The translations under genes were made by a program, and so were the position numbers. Positions 22,301-33,853 of a stretch of DNA of 64,000 bases are shown here, piece after piece (positions within the stretch are counted from its first letter, which is position 1; each line of letters begins with the position of its first letter). Origin of the DNA: Cyanophora paradoxa (Eukaryota; Glaucocystophyceae; Cyanophorales; Cyanophoraceae); NCBI GenBank assembly GCA_004431415.1, contig QPMI01000089.1, positions 337,223 through 401,222 on the forward strand, given 5' to 3'. Below the pieces are notes generated by a model, which saw only the letters and a list, made by a program, of their open reading frames with translations, searched no databases and was not told the origin of the DNA.

Positions 22301-25049
22301 GCGCCAGACGGTGCAAGAGGCCTGTGCGCCCACGCGGAGGCGAGCCGCCGAGCAGTTGGCGCGGGCGTCCACGACCGAGGCGGCCACGGGCGACCCGGGA
22401 ACGGGCCCGCCTCCCACGGCGGCCGCCCAAGACACGGCCAGCGACGCGGAGGCGGCGGCGGCGTCGGGCGAGAAGAGGAAGAAGTGTAGGACCGCAGAGC
22501 CCGAGGAGGGGGAGGCCGGGGCCGGCTCGAGGTCGGCGGGGAGGAGCGGTGCGAGGCCGGCAGCGGCCGCCACGCTGCAGTTGAAGGGCAGGCCGCGCCG
22601 CAGCCGCCGCGCCCCGCACGTGAAGTTGCCCTCTGCGGGGCGCGGTTGTCGACGTCAGAGTCTGGCGAAGCTAAGTTGTCTCAGCGAAGAAAAGGGGGTA
22701 CCGAGGAGGGCGATGGGGGAGGGGAGGGCAAGGGCACCGCCCCCGGCGGCCGCCGCCCAGGGCACGGCGAGGGAGAGGGCCGGGGAGGAGGCGGAGGCGG
22801 AGGCCGTGAGGGTAAAGGAGAGGGAAGGGGAGGATCCGGCGGTGGTGGAGAGGCCGGACACGGCGGCGGCGGCGGGCGGCGAGGGGAAGGCGGAGGGCGC
22901 GGAGAGGTCGAAGTCCGAGGCGACGGCGCCGGGGATGCCCTGGAGCGCGTCGACGGAGCACGAGGTGGCCGCCCCGCGACGGAGGCGGGCGGCCCCGCAG
23001 GAGAGGCGCGCATCCATGAGGCCGACCGAGGCCGTGCCAAGGGAGGCGGAGCCGACGGGCGGGCGCCAGGAGGCCGAGAGCGTGACGGTCGCGAAGGAGG
23101 CGGCGGGCGCCGCGCGGCCCGTGAGAAGGAGCGAGGAGGAGAGGAGGGACGGGGCGGAGAGGGAGGTTAGCGCGGCGGCCGGCGAGGCGGAGACGTCGAT
23201 GTCGGAGGGGAGGGGCGAGCCGCGCGTGTAGGCGGCCGAGCAGTTAAAGTCAGCCCCGCGGCGCACGCGCAGCGCCGAGCACGAGAAGGTCGCCGCCAGG
23301 AACGCGATCGGCAGCGCCGTCCCCGCCGGGCGCGAGGCGCAGGGGTACGCGGCGCAGGCGGGGAGGGGCGGGGGCGAGACCGCCGGGGTGGAGTACGAGG
23401 CGGCCCAGGGGAGCGAGAGGGAGGTCGAGGAGCGGGGGGATGAAGCCGGGACGGAGTACGTGAAGTTCACGAGCCCGCCGGAGGCGGCGGCGAGGGCGGA
23501 GAACGATCCGGTACCCGTCACGGGCGACTCGGCGGGGGCGCCCAGGTCGGAGGCGGCGAGGGCGGCGGGGGCGGCTCCGAGAGCGAAGGGCGCGGCGAAG
23601 CAGCGGAGCGTTGCGCCCAGCGCGAGGCGGGGCGAGTCGCAGGCGAGGACGGCGTCCAAGGCCGTTACCTGGGGCCCGGCGACGCGGCAGGCGGCGCCGG
23701 CGCCGCCGGGGCACACGGCGGCCGACCAGGCGGCGAGGGTCGAGACCGCCGCGCTCGTCTGGACGACGTTCACCGCAAACGAGAAGGCGACCGCTTCTCC
23801 CGCGGCAGAGACCGAGACGAACGTTCCCCCGGCGGCCGGGTCGGTCACGGGGGACGAGGCCACCGCAAAGTCGGAGGGGAGCAGGGCGGCCGAGTTGTGC
23901 GGGGCGAGCGTGCAGGTCACGAGGGCGCCGACGGGGGCCCGCGCCCGGTCGCAGGTCATGCGGGCGTCCAGGTACGAGAGCGAGGCGGCCGGCAGCTGGC
24001 CCAGAAGCGCCGAGCCCTGGTTCGTGAGCGTCACCGTGAGCCGCACCGCCTGTGAGCCGGACCGGTGAGGAAAAGAAACGCCTGAAACGGAGCGGAACGA
24101 AACGAAAGGGAGTGCCTGGGCGGCCTGCGTGTTCGTGCCGTAGAAGACGTAGCGGAACCACCAGCGGAGAACGAAGTCGTAGGGGTACGCCGCGTCGAAG
24201 TCGCCGCGGTCCGCCGGGTCGGCCGTGACCGAGTAGAAGTCGTCGGAGACGAGGGTACCCAGGCTCGCCTGGACGCTGCAGTTCGCCCCGTTCGAGGTGC
24301 CCACGACCACGCGCGTCCGGTCGCACGCCAGCTGCGCGTCTGCGCCCGCCCGCTCGCCTTAGCTTAGGGCGGGGGGGTACGCGGCCCGGCGGGGCGCGCC
24401 GAAGAGGGGCAGGGAGCGGAAGACGTTGTTGGCCCCGGAGGGCGTCGAGGCGAGCAGGTTGACCGAGGAGGCCGTGGCCGCCGAGAGGCCTCGGACCTGC
24501 GAGGCTGCCGTCAGGGGCGCCGCCCGGGCCTGGGATCAGCGAGCTTGCTCGCCCAAAAGGTGGCGGCGGTAGAGGTCGAGGCGCTGGACTGGGCGCTGTA
24601 GTCCAGGCTCGAGGCGTCAGGCGCCGTCGAGGCCAGGCTCACGGCCTGAAATTCCACCTGCGCGGCGCGTTCGATGCGGGGCGCCGGACAGGGGGCGGGG
24701 GCGGGGCTCGCTCGCCTGGCCCGAGGGGCTCGCCGTGACGCCCGAGAGCTCCCCGGCGCCGAACGTGCCGGTGATCGTGAGTGTGCACCGCACGCGTCCG
24801 CCCCTGCGCCAAGCCCCGCGCCGTCGGCCGCTGGCGAGAGGGGCGGCCTGAGACGAAAGGCGGAGGCGAGCGGCACCTGCTGAGGCGCGCGGGGCACGAG
24901 AAGGACAGGCCAGTGATGGCTGCATCGGCTCCAAGCCCAAGCAGCACGAGCACGGCCAGGACGACGGCAGCCAGACGCGTGGCGTATCCGCCGAGCGGCG
25001 CGGAGCCGGCGGGGCGCGGCCCCGCGTACGCGGACGGCCTCGCCTGCAT
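16365..25049 (-). CDS. giant single-pass surface protein with about 16 tandem two-Cys repeats
   Basis: ATG at 25047-25049 opens a signal peptide (LAAVVLAVLVLLGLGADA). Then about 16 units of roughly 90-120 residues follow, from 25.0 to 19.8 kb. Each unit starts with a pattern like L-S-C-x3-R-x3-G-x4-C (for example LSCDRARLARGQAAAC, FSCSALRVRRGADFNC, LSCGAARLRRGAATSC), then PLxPSDF and a strand-rich part ending WAAAVGGGP-like. Many N-glycosylation sequons. A juxtamembrane domain (DQFLDALFWGLAAN, WQGSVNVVVGLRPP, about 19450-19320) looks SEA-like. A Pro/Thr/Ser linker leads to one membrane helix, AVGIGVGAGVFGLCLLGGGL (18930-18870). The inside part is spliced from small exons: KVMVKYNNHVVPWNLWSFPV, EELTLGGLRPGEKLVQ (18280), VAYEGTPIGSELVTVRR (18070), EAPVLVTIVGQDGRTPYPNP (17830), FREPKKGELN (17590), NAFFLVPDF (17500) and a Gly/Pro/Ser-rich tail ending NRSYEL at 16365. 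The intron before the tail (about 17369-17280) restores frame. An apparent one-base frameshift lies near 21865. Role unknown; adhesion or cell-surface architecture is inferred. Confidence 0.78.
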
Positions 25050-25394
25050 CGACCGACCCCCCTCCAGGCTCGCGCCGCGGTCCGACGGTCGCTTAGCCCA
25101 AGCAGCAGGGGCGGTGAGCCATCACTCTGGCCGCTGAGGCGAGATGTACGCTGCAGAGATCGCCCAGCTGGCTCGCAGGGCGGTATCTCGGCAGTCCCGG
25201 GGCGGCGGAAGGTCCGGAAGCCGGCGAGCCGCGAGCCGTTGGGGGGGCTACCGTATGACTTTGTTGGTCGCGCTCGAATCCCGAAAGGGTCACTTAGGAC
25301 GTGCAACACCCAGCCAACCGCTCCAGCGAGCCTGGGACAGCTGGACTCCGTTTTGCGCTAGCTAGGAGATGCGGGGACACTTCTCAGCGCAGAG
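25050..25394. promoter_or_regulatory. bidirectional intergenic space, 16-repeat protein / ciliary-type protein
   Basis: 345 bp between divergent ATGs at 25049 (-) and 25395 (+). No obvious TATA box. The presumed promoters and 5' UTRs of both genes lie here. Confidence 0.4.
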
Positions 25395-28300
25395 ATGAAC
25401 CCCTACCGGACGCTGCCTAAGATAGGCGGCGCGGCCAGCCCGACGGGCGAGTACGAGGGCTCCATCAGCTTCAGGCATGGCAGCATCATGGCCAACGCTC
25501 CCTCGCCGCTCAAAGGTGGGCGGGGCGCGCGGCGCCCGCCTGCGTGCGCGGCTAAGCCTGGACCGGCCCGCAGGGAGCAAGGGGAACCCCGGCGCGCGGT
25601 CGCTGGACTCCCTGCACCGGGAATCAAAGATCCCGCAGCACGCGCTCAGCCGCCAGATCGACAACATGCAGCTGGTGCCGACCAGCGCGGAGGCCGCCGT
25701 GGAGGCCGCCTTCCGCAGCTACGAGCTGGCCGCCGAGTCCGAGCTGCGCGGCGCATACACGGACGCCGAGCGGCAGAAGGCCCGCGCTCCCCGCCCCGCC
25801 GCCCCGCCGCCCGCCACGCCGCCTCGCGCGGCGCTCCCGCCGCTGAGATGCGCATGCATGCCGGGCACAGGTGAAGGAGGTCTTCCTGTCGCGGACGCCG
25901 GCGGGGCGGAAGGACGCGCTGCTGCTGGAGGCGTGGGTCAAGCAGCAGTGCGAGGCGACGGCGGCCGTCGCGCAGGGCGACCCCCTCGAGGCCGTCGAGC
26001 ACGAGCTCCGCGTCTACACGATGGCCGTCCACGAGATCGCGCGCCAGGTCGGCTTCCCCTCAGCGCCCCGCCCTTTCCCGTCCCGTCCCGTCTCACGTTC
26101 TCTCTTCCCGTCGCCCCGCCCCGTCCCGGCAGGTCTCGGTGGGCTGCGTGGAGCGCGGCACGCTGCTGGCCACGCTGTGGAGCCGCTACACGGAGCTGCT
26201 GAACCGCGTGCACGCCGCCCAGACCGACCAGCGTGCGCCCCCCCCCCCCCCCCCCCCCCGCCTCCATTCCCTCCCTCCCTTCCGGCGCGACGCGGCGCGA
26301 CGCGACGCGGGGCGGGGGGGCAGTGCGGCGGGAGCGGGGCGATTGGGAGGGCACCGTGCGGCGCGCGGCGGAGGAGCAGGTAGACTTCGCGGCTCGAGAA
26401 CGCAGCGCGGGTGTACCCCTGTACTTTCTTTCTTGACTCTTCTTTCTACCTTCCCCAGGTCCGGCGGGCGGAGCGGGCCTTCGAGGAGCGGTCGCGGCTG
26501 CAGGAGGAGCAGGCGCGCGCCCGCGAGGCCGAGCGCCAGGTCCGCCCGCGTCTGCTCCGCGCTAGGCCGGGCTAGGCTAAGATAGGCTAGAGGCTCCGGC
26601 TCCACTGCGTGGCTAGTGTTCCGCCGCGCTAGGCTAGGCTAGGATAGAGGGGACACCACCCGCCCGCCCACTCCACGCTAGGCTACACCGCCAGGTCCGC
26701 GTCTGCGCCGCGCTAGGCTAGGATAGGCTAGAGGGGACACCGCCCGCCCGCCCGCCCGCCTCCGGCTGCACTGCGAGGCTATTGCCCTTCACCGCTGCCC
26801 TTCTCACCTCGAATCTCGTCCAATCTGCTCCACGCTAGCTAGGCTACCCCACTCCACTCCACTGCGTGGCTAGTGCCCTCCACCGCTGCCCTTCTCACCT
26901 CGAATCGCGTCCAATCTGCTCCACGCTAGCTAGGCTACCCCACTCCACTCCACCGCGTGGCTAGTGCTCTCCACGGCCCTCCACCACGGCCCTTCTCGCC
27001 TCGAACCTCGTCCAATCTGCTTGAATCTGCTCGAGTGCCCTCCACCGCTGCCCTTCTCACCTCGAATCTCGTCCAATCTGCTCCACGCTAGCTAGGCTAC
27101 CCCACTCCACTCCACTGCGTGGCTAGTGCTCTCCACGGCCCTCCACCGCTGCCCTTCTCGCCTCGAAGCTCGTCCGCGCGGCAGGCCGAGGCGCGATCGG
27201 GGGCCGAGGCGGTCGAGCGCGCGCGGGCCGAGGCCGAGGCCCTCCGGAACGCGGTGCGTAAGAGGAGGAGGAGGAGGAGGAGGAGAAGGGGGCGACCGGG
27301 AGAGAAAGAGAGGGCCTCACTAAGCTTGAGAGGAAGAGAGAGAGGGGGGGGGAGAGAAAGAGAGCCTGATCCAGCTAGAAACGTTTTGTGCTGTCTGAGG
27401 AGGGAGGCCGGGGCGCATGTGCGGTAGGAGCAGGGGGAAGGGGCGCCCGGGAGCGAAAGAGAGGGCCTCACTAAGCTTGAGCTAAAGCTTTTGCTCTAAG
27501 CTGTCCGCCTGAGAAGGCCGGGGCGCAGGTGCGGCGGACGGAGGAGGAGGTGGAGAAGTGGCGCAAGGAGGCGCGCTGGTGGGAGGGCGAGCTCACCGAG
27601 TACCGAAAGCGCTTTGACGCCGAGGTCCGTGCCCGCGTACCCCCCTCTTTGTTCGCTTTCCCGCGGTCCCTTGGCTGCGCTGGACACGCTAAGCATCGCC
27701 CTACGCTACGCCGCGCCACGATTTGATCTGGAGGGGGCGGGGGCAGACAGAGGAGGTGGAGCGGGAGATGGCGGAGGCCGGGGAGGCGCGGGAGGCGCGC
27801 GCCGCCGCCGAGGCCCGCGGCCGCGCCGCCCAGCGCGCCCTCGCCCGCGCCCGCGCCCAGGCGAGCGAGCCGCCCTCTGCACCCAGCTCTTCTCAGCTCA
27901 GCTGAGCCGCGCCATTCTACGACATAAAAATAGGGCATTAGAGCACAGAGCTTAAGAGTATCTTCCTCTTAGGCGAGCCGGCGTCGCTGGGCCGAGCCTC
28001 TCTTCTGCGCCCTAAGCTCACTGAGCCGCGCCCTCCTCCCCCTTCCTCCTATTACTGCTGCTGATTTCATTCTAACATCAGATAGCAATTTCAAAGCAAA
28101 TATAAAGCCTCTAACTAACCTCTAATCTTGAAAAAATCCCCGCAGCTCAAGAAGGAGGTGATCCAGAACGAGGCCCTGCGGGGCCGCGGCGCCGCCCTCT
28201 CGGCGCGGGCGCAGGTGCTCGGTCCTCTTAGCTCGAGGCCCTAAGATCTTAGGTCTTCTTAGCTCGAGGCCCTAAGATAGGAGGCGGCCGCCCCGCGTTG

Positions 28301-29133
28301 GAGGCCCTCCGGATAGATAGATAGATAGGAGGCGGCCGGATAGACAGGAGGCGGCCGCCCCGCCCCGCCCCAGGGCCCGGTAGACCCGCCCCCCTTGTCC
28401 CTTGTCCCTTATCCCTCTGCGCAGGCGCTGGCGGCCGGCCTGCGGGGCGAGCTGGCGCGCCGCGAGCAGGCGTGGGCCCAGGAGCGCGCCACCATCGCCC
28501 AGCGCCTCAACGCGGTGCGCCCGCGCCCGCGCCGGCCGCCCTCGGCTTGCTTGCTTCTGGGACAGGAGAGGCGAAGGCAGCCGCAGCAGCCGCCCTAGGC
28601 CCTTAGGCGTCCTACCTTCCTCCTCTCTGTCCCCGACGCTCGTGCCGCGTCGCGTTGCAGCTCTTAAGCGCCCCTCAGCTGTCCTAAGCTCTCGGTTCTT
28701 CTCCTCCGTGTTTCTGACGCGCTGCGTCGCGCCGCAGCTCCTGGCGGCGCCGACGAAGGAGGGCCTGGCGGCCCTCGTCGCCGTCCTCCCCATCGACGAG
28801 CAGGCGCGTGGCGGCAGCGACGAGGGGGCGGGGGGCGGGGGGGGGGGGGGGGGGGGGGGTCTCGCTCAAGGGGCTTAGCTCAGCGGGCTTATGATGGCTT
28901 AGGATGGCTCCCTGTGCTAAGCTGTGCTTAGCCCCTGTGCTGGGCGCTCAAGGGGCCAAGCACAGCTGCTGCGGCCGCTGCCGCTACGTTTGAGCGCGCA
29001 CTATGGCGATGGGGGCGGCGGCGTCGCTCGCTGGCTGGCTCGACCCTGACACGCGCCCGCGCGCCTCGGCCCCGCAGGTGGCCACGGCGGTGCTCCTCCC
29101 CAAGAAGAAGAAAAAGGCGGCGGCGGCGGCCGA

Positions 29134-29172
<39 letters not shown>

Positions 29173-32100
29173 CATGGCGGCCTCGGTGGCGGGCACGCCG
29201 GTGGGGAGCGCGCGACGGCCCTCGTTGTCCGGGCCCGGCGCGGCGCCGGCGCTCGTGCTCCAGCCGCCGGGCACGGCCGCCGGTGGCGTCGTGTCGCTTC
29301 TGGAAGGCGGTGGCGCGCCGGCGCCGGTGCCGGGCGCGGCGGCGGGCCTCGCGGCCGGATTCTCGCCCGTCGCCCTCGTGATCGACCCGGCGGTATCGGA
29401 GCCGCGCGCCGGCTCGGCCGGCGGCGGCGGCGCCGCCGCCGCCGCCGGCGAGTACCCGAGCGACGCCGAGGGTGAGGCGGCGGCGGTGCTGCCGCCCCGG
29501 GCTTCCGGCCTGGGCCTCCTGGCCGCCGAGGGCGCCGCCGATCCCTACGCCAGCATGGGCGGCACCAGCGTCTACACGTCCGTCGGCGGGCCCTACACCT
29601 CCGTCGGCGGCGCCACGACGCTCGGCGGTGCCTACACAACCGTCGGGGGCGCCTCGACCGCAGCGGGCGGGCCCTACGCAAGCGTCGGCGGACCCTACGC
29701 GAGCGTGGGGGCCGCCAGCGCCTCGCCTTCGGCCTTGGGCCCCGGCGGGCCCTACGCGAGCGTCGGCGGCGCGATGATGGCGGCCCTGTACGCCACGCCC
29801 TACGCCTCCGTCGGGGGCGCCAGCGCCGTTTCCTCCGCCGCGGGGCCCTACACGATCGCCGCGCTCTACGCCAGCGTCCACGCCGGCGCCCCGTCCGTCC
29901 CCCCGGACACGCCCTCGGATCTGGGCGGCGGAGGGGACGGCCTGGGGTGGGACATGGCGCGCGTGCCCCTCCCCGACGACCTCCTTGCCTTCGATCTGCG
30001 GGACGAGGAGTGCCAGACCGACCCCCTCCTCCTCCCCCCCGAGCCTTCCCCTTCCCCCCCCGCCGCCGCTCAACAGCCCTCCAGCAGCAGCGCTCGCTCC
30101 CCCCATCCGCCCCCCCCTCCGCCGTCCCTTTCCCCCGCGCTGCACCTCCGCTCGCGGCAGGCCGCCTGGCTCGCGGCCGCCTCGATGCTCTACCCGGCCG
30201 CCCCGCCCGAGCCGCCCCCGCCGGGCCTCGGCCTGGGGGGAGGCCAGGAGGAAGGCGAGGAGCAGGAATTAGATCTGGAGGGGGCGCTGCGGGGCGGCGT
30301 GGCCCTCCGCCGCGCTGCCGCCATGCTCGCCTGCTCCAACTCCGTCGCGCGGCCGTACATGGACCCGGAGGGCCTCGAGGAGCTTGGGCCCCAGCACGGC
30401 CTCCTCTTCTCCCGCAAGCCCGTCATGCTCGAGGCGTACGCCGGGTTCTTCACGGGGACGGGCCTCGGCGGCCGCGGCCGCGTCCGCCCCAAGGCACAGG
30501 CGAGTGACGGGCGCCGACCTCGCCGCTCGAAGGGAGCCTAGGCCTAGGCCTCCAGCCCCGTGGCGAAGAATCTTGCTGGGCTTAAGAAGCGCGCGGAGAA
30601 ATAGCCTAATATGGCTTTAGGCTATTAGGCTTATTAGCCATAGCCATATTAGGCTATTTCTCCGAAGAAGCTTGCTGGGCTTAAGAAGCTTGCTGCGCTT
30701 GCCTGCTGAGGCTCGACGACCCTCGGAGCGAGCGAGCGAGCCCCCAGCCTCAGGATAATCTCATGATCGACTAACGAGACTGACGAGCCCGCCCCGCCCC
30801 GCCCCGCCCCGCCCCGCCCCGGCTCGCGCAGGTGATGCGGTTCATCTACAGCGTGTACGTGGAGAAGCTCGACGCAGACGCCGTCGCAGAGCTCGCACGC
30901 CGCGAGAAGGTCCGCCCGCCCCGCCCCGCCCCGCCCCGCCCCGCCCCGCCCCGCCCCGCCCCGCCCCGCCGATATGGAGAGAAGAGTTAGCAGAGAGAGC
31001 TCTACACCGATAGAGACGGGTAGCCGACAGCCACCCCGCCTAGTCCCAGCTCTCTCCCCCCACACTGACCCCGCCCCGCCCCCCGCCCCCCGCCCTCCCT
31101 TCGCTTCTGCCCCGCAGGAGACGCTGGCGGAGTTCTTCGTCGACTTCTTCCACGCCAAGTTCGGCGTCGCAGCCCTCGCAGACCTCGTAAGCCTAGTCCT
31201 TCCTTTCACGTTACGAGTCCTAAGAAAGGCTACCTTCCAAGAAACTGCCTCATAGTGATTCTAGTCCTTCTAGTCCTTCTTATAGGTTCCTCTAGTCTAA
31301 GTTCGGCGTCGCGGCCCTCGCAGACCTCGCGCGCCCGTTCCCTAAGAGGAACTGCCTCCTAGTCCTACTAGTCCTCCCTTGTTATGAGATTGCACATTAG
31401 TGATTATCCTGGTGGTTATTGCACTTTGTAAGACTGCTACCTTTAATTTTTATCGTTTTTATTTGCTTCTGCTGCGTTGTTTGCCTCCTAGTCCTTCTGT
31501 CTCGTTCCCTAAGAGGAACTGCCTCCTAGTCCTTCTAGTCCTTCTGCCTCGTTTGCCTTCTGCTGCGTTGTTTCTTCTTCGTCTTCCGCTGACGGGCGGC
31601 GGGGCCAGAACCTGCGGGACGCGCTGGCGTCCGTGCGCCACTACGGCCGCCACTCCGGCGTCCCGGTTCGCCCGCCCGCCTCCGCCCGCCCCCGGGGGCC
31701 GGCCCGGCCCGGAAGCGAGGCCGGCGCCTCACTCGCGCCCCGCCCACCCCCGCCCCCGCCCGCCCGCCCCGGCCGGGGAGGGGGAGTGGGGGGAGGGGGG
31801 GGAGGGGGGGGGGGGGAGAACCTGAAACCCCTGGCCGAGAGCAAGCTAAAGGCTAACCGGCCGGCGCCTGACTCTTCTTCGGCGCAGCGGGCGAAGATGT
31901 TCGGGGCGCTGGTGGGCGTCTGCGGCGACCCGTACCCCGCCGACGTCGCCGACCTGCTCCTGTGCGCCCCCCGTAACCCCAGGAACCGCGTTCCTGATTG
32001 AAAGTCTAGAGGAAAGAATTTAAGAGAAGAAAGATAGAGATCTAGAGAGAAGCCCTGAGGCGGGGCGGGGCGGGCGCAGCTTCGTGTTCGGGCTGGTGTA

Positions 32101-33853
32101 CGACCAGGTGGGGCGCACGGCCCTCCTCGGGCCCGACACCTCCGCCGCCGCCGCCGTCGCCGCCGCCTCGGGCGGCGCGGCGAGGCTGGGCCTGGACGCC
32201 CCCACCAGCTTCGGGCCGCCCCCGGCCGGGCAGGAGCCGCCCGGCGGGGCCAGGCCGCAGGCGCCGGCCCTCGCCGCCGCCGTGCAAGTCAGGGAGGAGG
32301 CGGAGGCGGGGGCGACGTGCCGCGTGCCCGTCGACGTCCTCGTGGAGGTCCCGCCCACCTATCTGCCCTACCCATCCCAACCCATCATCTACTCATCCAT
32401 CCTTGCCCTTGCCCCTGGCGCAGGCGGCGGCGCGGGCGCTGCGGTCGCTTGAACAGCGGCGCATGGAGATGCTCAAGGCCCGCCTCATGGCCCTCGGCGA
32501 CCCATCGTCCGCCCCTCCTCTTCTTTTATCTCTCTATCTTTCTATCTATAGCTAGAACTTTCTAGGACTTTCTATCCATCTTCTTCTTATTACTTTCTAC
32601 GGCTTTCTATCTTTCTAGGCGACCCCTCGTCCGCCCGCCCGCCCCTCCTCCCCCCCCTTCTTCTTCGTCCTACTCGCCCCCCATCTCACCCCCCTGCCCT
32701 CCTCTGCGCTCCAGGATGCAGCGGCTTGCCTCGCTGGACGCGGCGATGGAGACCATCGTCGACACCTACGTCTACTACGGTGCCCGGCCCGCGCTCGTGT
32801 GTGGGACCGCGGTCTTATGTATGTATAAGGAGCTTTGAGCTCTGCGCACGCCTCCAGCACGTGCACACGAGCCATAAAGACCCCCCCCCCCTCCCCCTTC
32901 TGACTCCCTTCCCACAGAGAGGGACCGCCTCTCGGCCGCCTGCGCGAGCGCCTACGACGTGCGCCCGCCCGCCCACGCAGCAGCCGCCCGCTCCGCTGAC
33001 CCCGGGCCCCGATTGCGAGCAGCACGCGATGCCGAGCGGGTCGGGCGGGGGGGAGGATGGGGCGGCGGAGGAGCAGCCGGTAACGGCGGATGAGTTCGCG
33101 GCGATGTGCGCCGTGCTCGACCCCGAGGCCGGCCCCGCCAAGGTCAGATCAGATCGGATCGGATCAGATCAGATCGGATCGGATAGATCAAATCGGATCG
33201 GATCGGATCGCGCTGACGTTGTGGTTTATGGCAGGCTCGGTCGGCGTTCAGGCGGGCGTGCGCGGCGCTGGGGGGCGCCGAGTGGCTGGACCGCGCCCAG
33301 ACGATGCAGGTCCGTGTCTGTCTTCCTGTCAGCGCGCGGCGCCCGCCTCTCCTCTCCGGGACGGCCGGCTGGCTGGCCAGCTAGAGGGGACACCGCCCGC
33401 CCGCCCGCCCGCCCGCCCGCCCGAAGAAGTTCGCCTTGGATCTAATCTCGTCCGACGACGACGACGCAGGCCCTCAAGGCCCATCTCCTCCCATGGTTCA
33501 CCATACGCTCCCAGGCGAGTCCGATCTTGATCTTGATCGTGACCGGCTGTCGCTCGCTCGCCAATTGCAAGCCTTGCAAGGCGCAGCAAATCCAAGCGCA
33601 GCAAAGTTTTAATTAGAGCCGACTAAGCGCAGCAAAGCAAAGATACAGTCAAGAACCTGACTGACTGACTGACCGGCTGACCTTCTTTGCGCGTCGCCGT
33701 GCGCAGGAGTGCATGACGCGGGAGGAGCTGGCGGCGCTGCTCGCGGCGGACGCGGAGGCCGCAGAGGCCGCCGCCGCCGAGGAGGAGGCGGAGGGCGAGG
33801 GGGGCGAGGGGGCCCTCGAGGAGGAGGGGGACGAGGAGGGTGGGGGGTACTGA
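25395..33853 (+). CDS. multi-exon coiled-coil protein, axonemal/ciliary type
   Basis: At least 20 exons starting MNPYRTLPKIGG and ending in an acidic tail EEEGDEEGGGY then TGA at 33851-33853. Residues from about 26130, VSVGCVERGTLLATLWSRYT, resemble the IRQVxxxCxERGxLL core of the axonemal dynein light-chain (p28/AXDND1-like) family. A long Glu/Arg/Ala coiled coil follows in pieces (26460-28600), then a Lys/Ala run and low-complexity exon with Y-A/T-S-V-G-G repeats (29090-30500). It contains EECQTDPLLLPPEP, a phrase seen in ciliary proteins. C-terminal exons read VMRFIYSVYVEKLDADAVAE (30834), ETLAEFFVDFFHAKFGVAAL (31120), LRDALASVRHYGR (31614), KMFGALVGVCGDPYP (31893), FVFGLVYDQVG (32083), then an EF-hand-like VTADEFAAMCAVLDPEAG (33080). 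Introns are long and repeat-rich for this window. A flagellar role is inferred from motif resemblance only. Confidence 0.72.
26570..27175. repeat. intronic minisatellite, about 60-100-bp units
   Basis: Within an intron of the ciliary-type gene, a block with CTCGAATCTCGTCCAATCTG, CTCCACGCTAGCTAGGCTAC and GCGTGGCTAGTGCCCTCCAC is repeated about five times (CTCGAA near 26808, 26898, 27000, 27061, 27161). It is preceded by shorter GCTAGGCTAGGATAGGCTAG tracts. Confidence 0.85.
28836..28862 (+). repeat. poly-G tract in intron
   Basis: An almost uninterrupted run of more than 20 G on the sense strand of the ciliary-type gene, with further G-runs just upstream. A strong candidate for quadruplex formation and for length errors in sequencing. 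Confidence 0.85.
29540..29885 (+). repeat. coding Y-[AT]-S-V-G-G peptide repeats
   Basis: About nine hexapeptide-like units (YASMGG, YTSVGG, YTTVGG, YASVGG, YASVGA) within one exon of the ciliary-type gene, spaced irregularly by Ala/Gly/Pro stretches. The codons vary, so the peptide and not only the DNA appears repeated. Confidence 0.85.
30594..30664. repeat. perfect 23-bp inverted repeat, 25-nt loop
   Basis: Arms at 30594-30616 and 30642-30664 are exact reverse complements (left arm starts CGGAGAAATAGCC). AT-rich hairpin within an intron of the ciliary-type gene, flanked by direct repeats TTGCTGGGCTTAAGAAGC at about 30572 and 30672. Confidence 0.9.
30785..30972. repeat. (CCGCCCC)n intronic microsatellites
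   Basis: Two tracts of CCCCG/CCCGC units at about 30785-30822 and 30915-30972, in the introns on either side of the exon encoding VMRFIYSVYVEKLD. Confidence 0.85.
33144..33211. repeat. GATCGGATCA-type intronic microsatellite
   Basis: Tandem GATCAGATCG/GATCGGATCG units in an intron near the 3' end of the ciliary-type gene. A similar GATTAGATTAGATTAG tract lies in another gene at about 17315-17335. Confidence 0.8.

Noticed and set aside
28928-30145. Minus-strand open frame of about 400 codons
   Set aside because: Mirror of the low-complexity exon of the ciliary-type gene.
30785-33430. CRISPR-like regular repeats
   Set aside because: They are simple microsatellites in eukaryotic introns without unique equal-length spacers.
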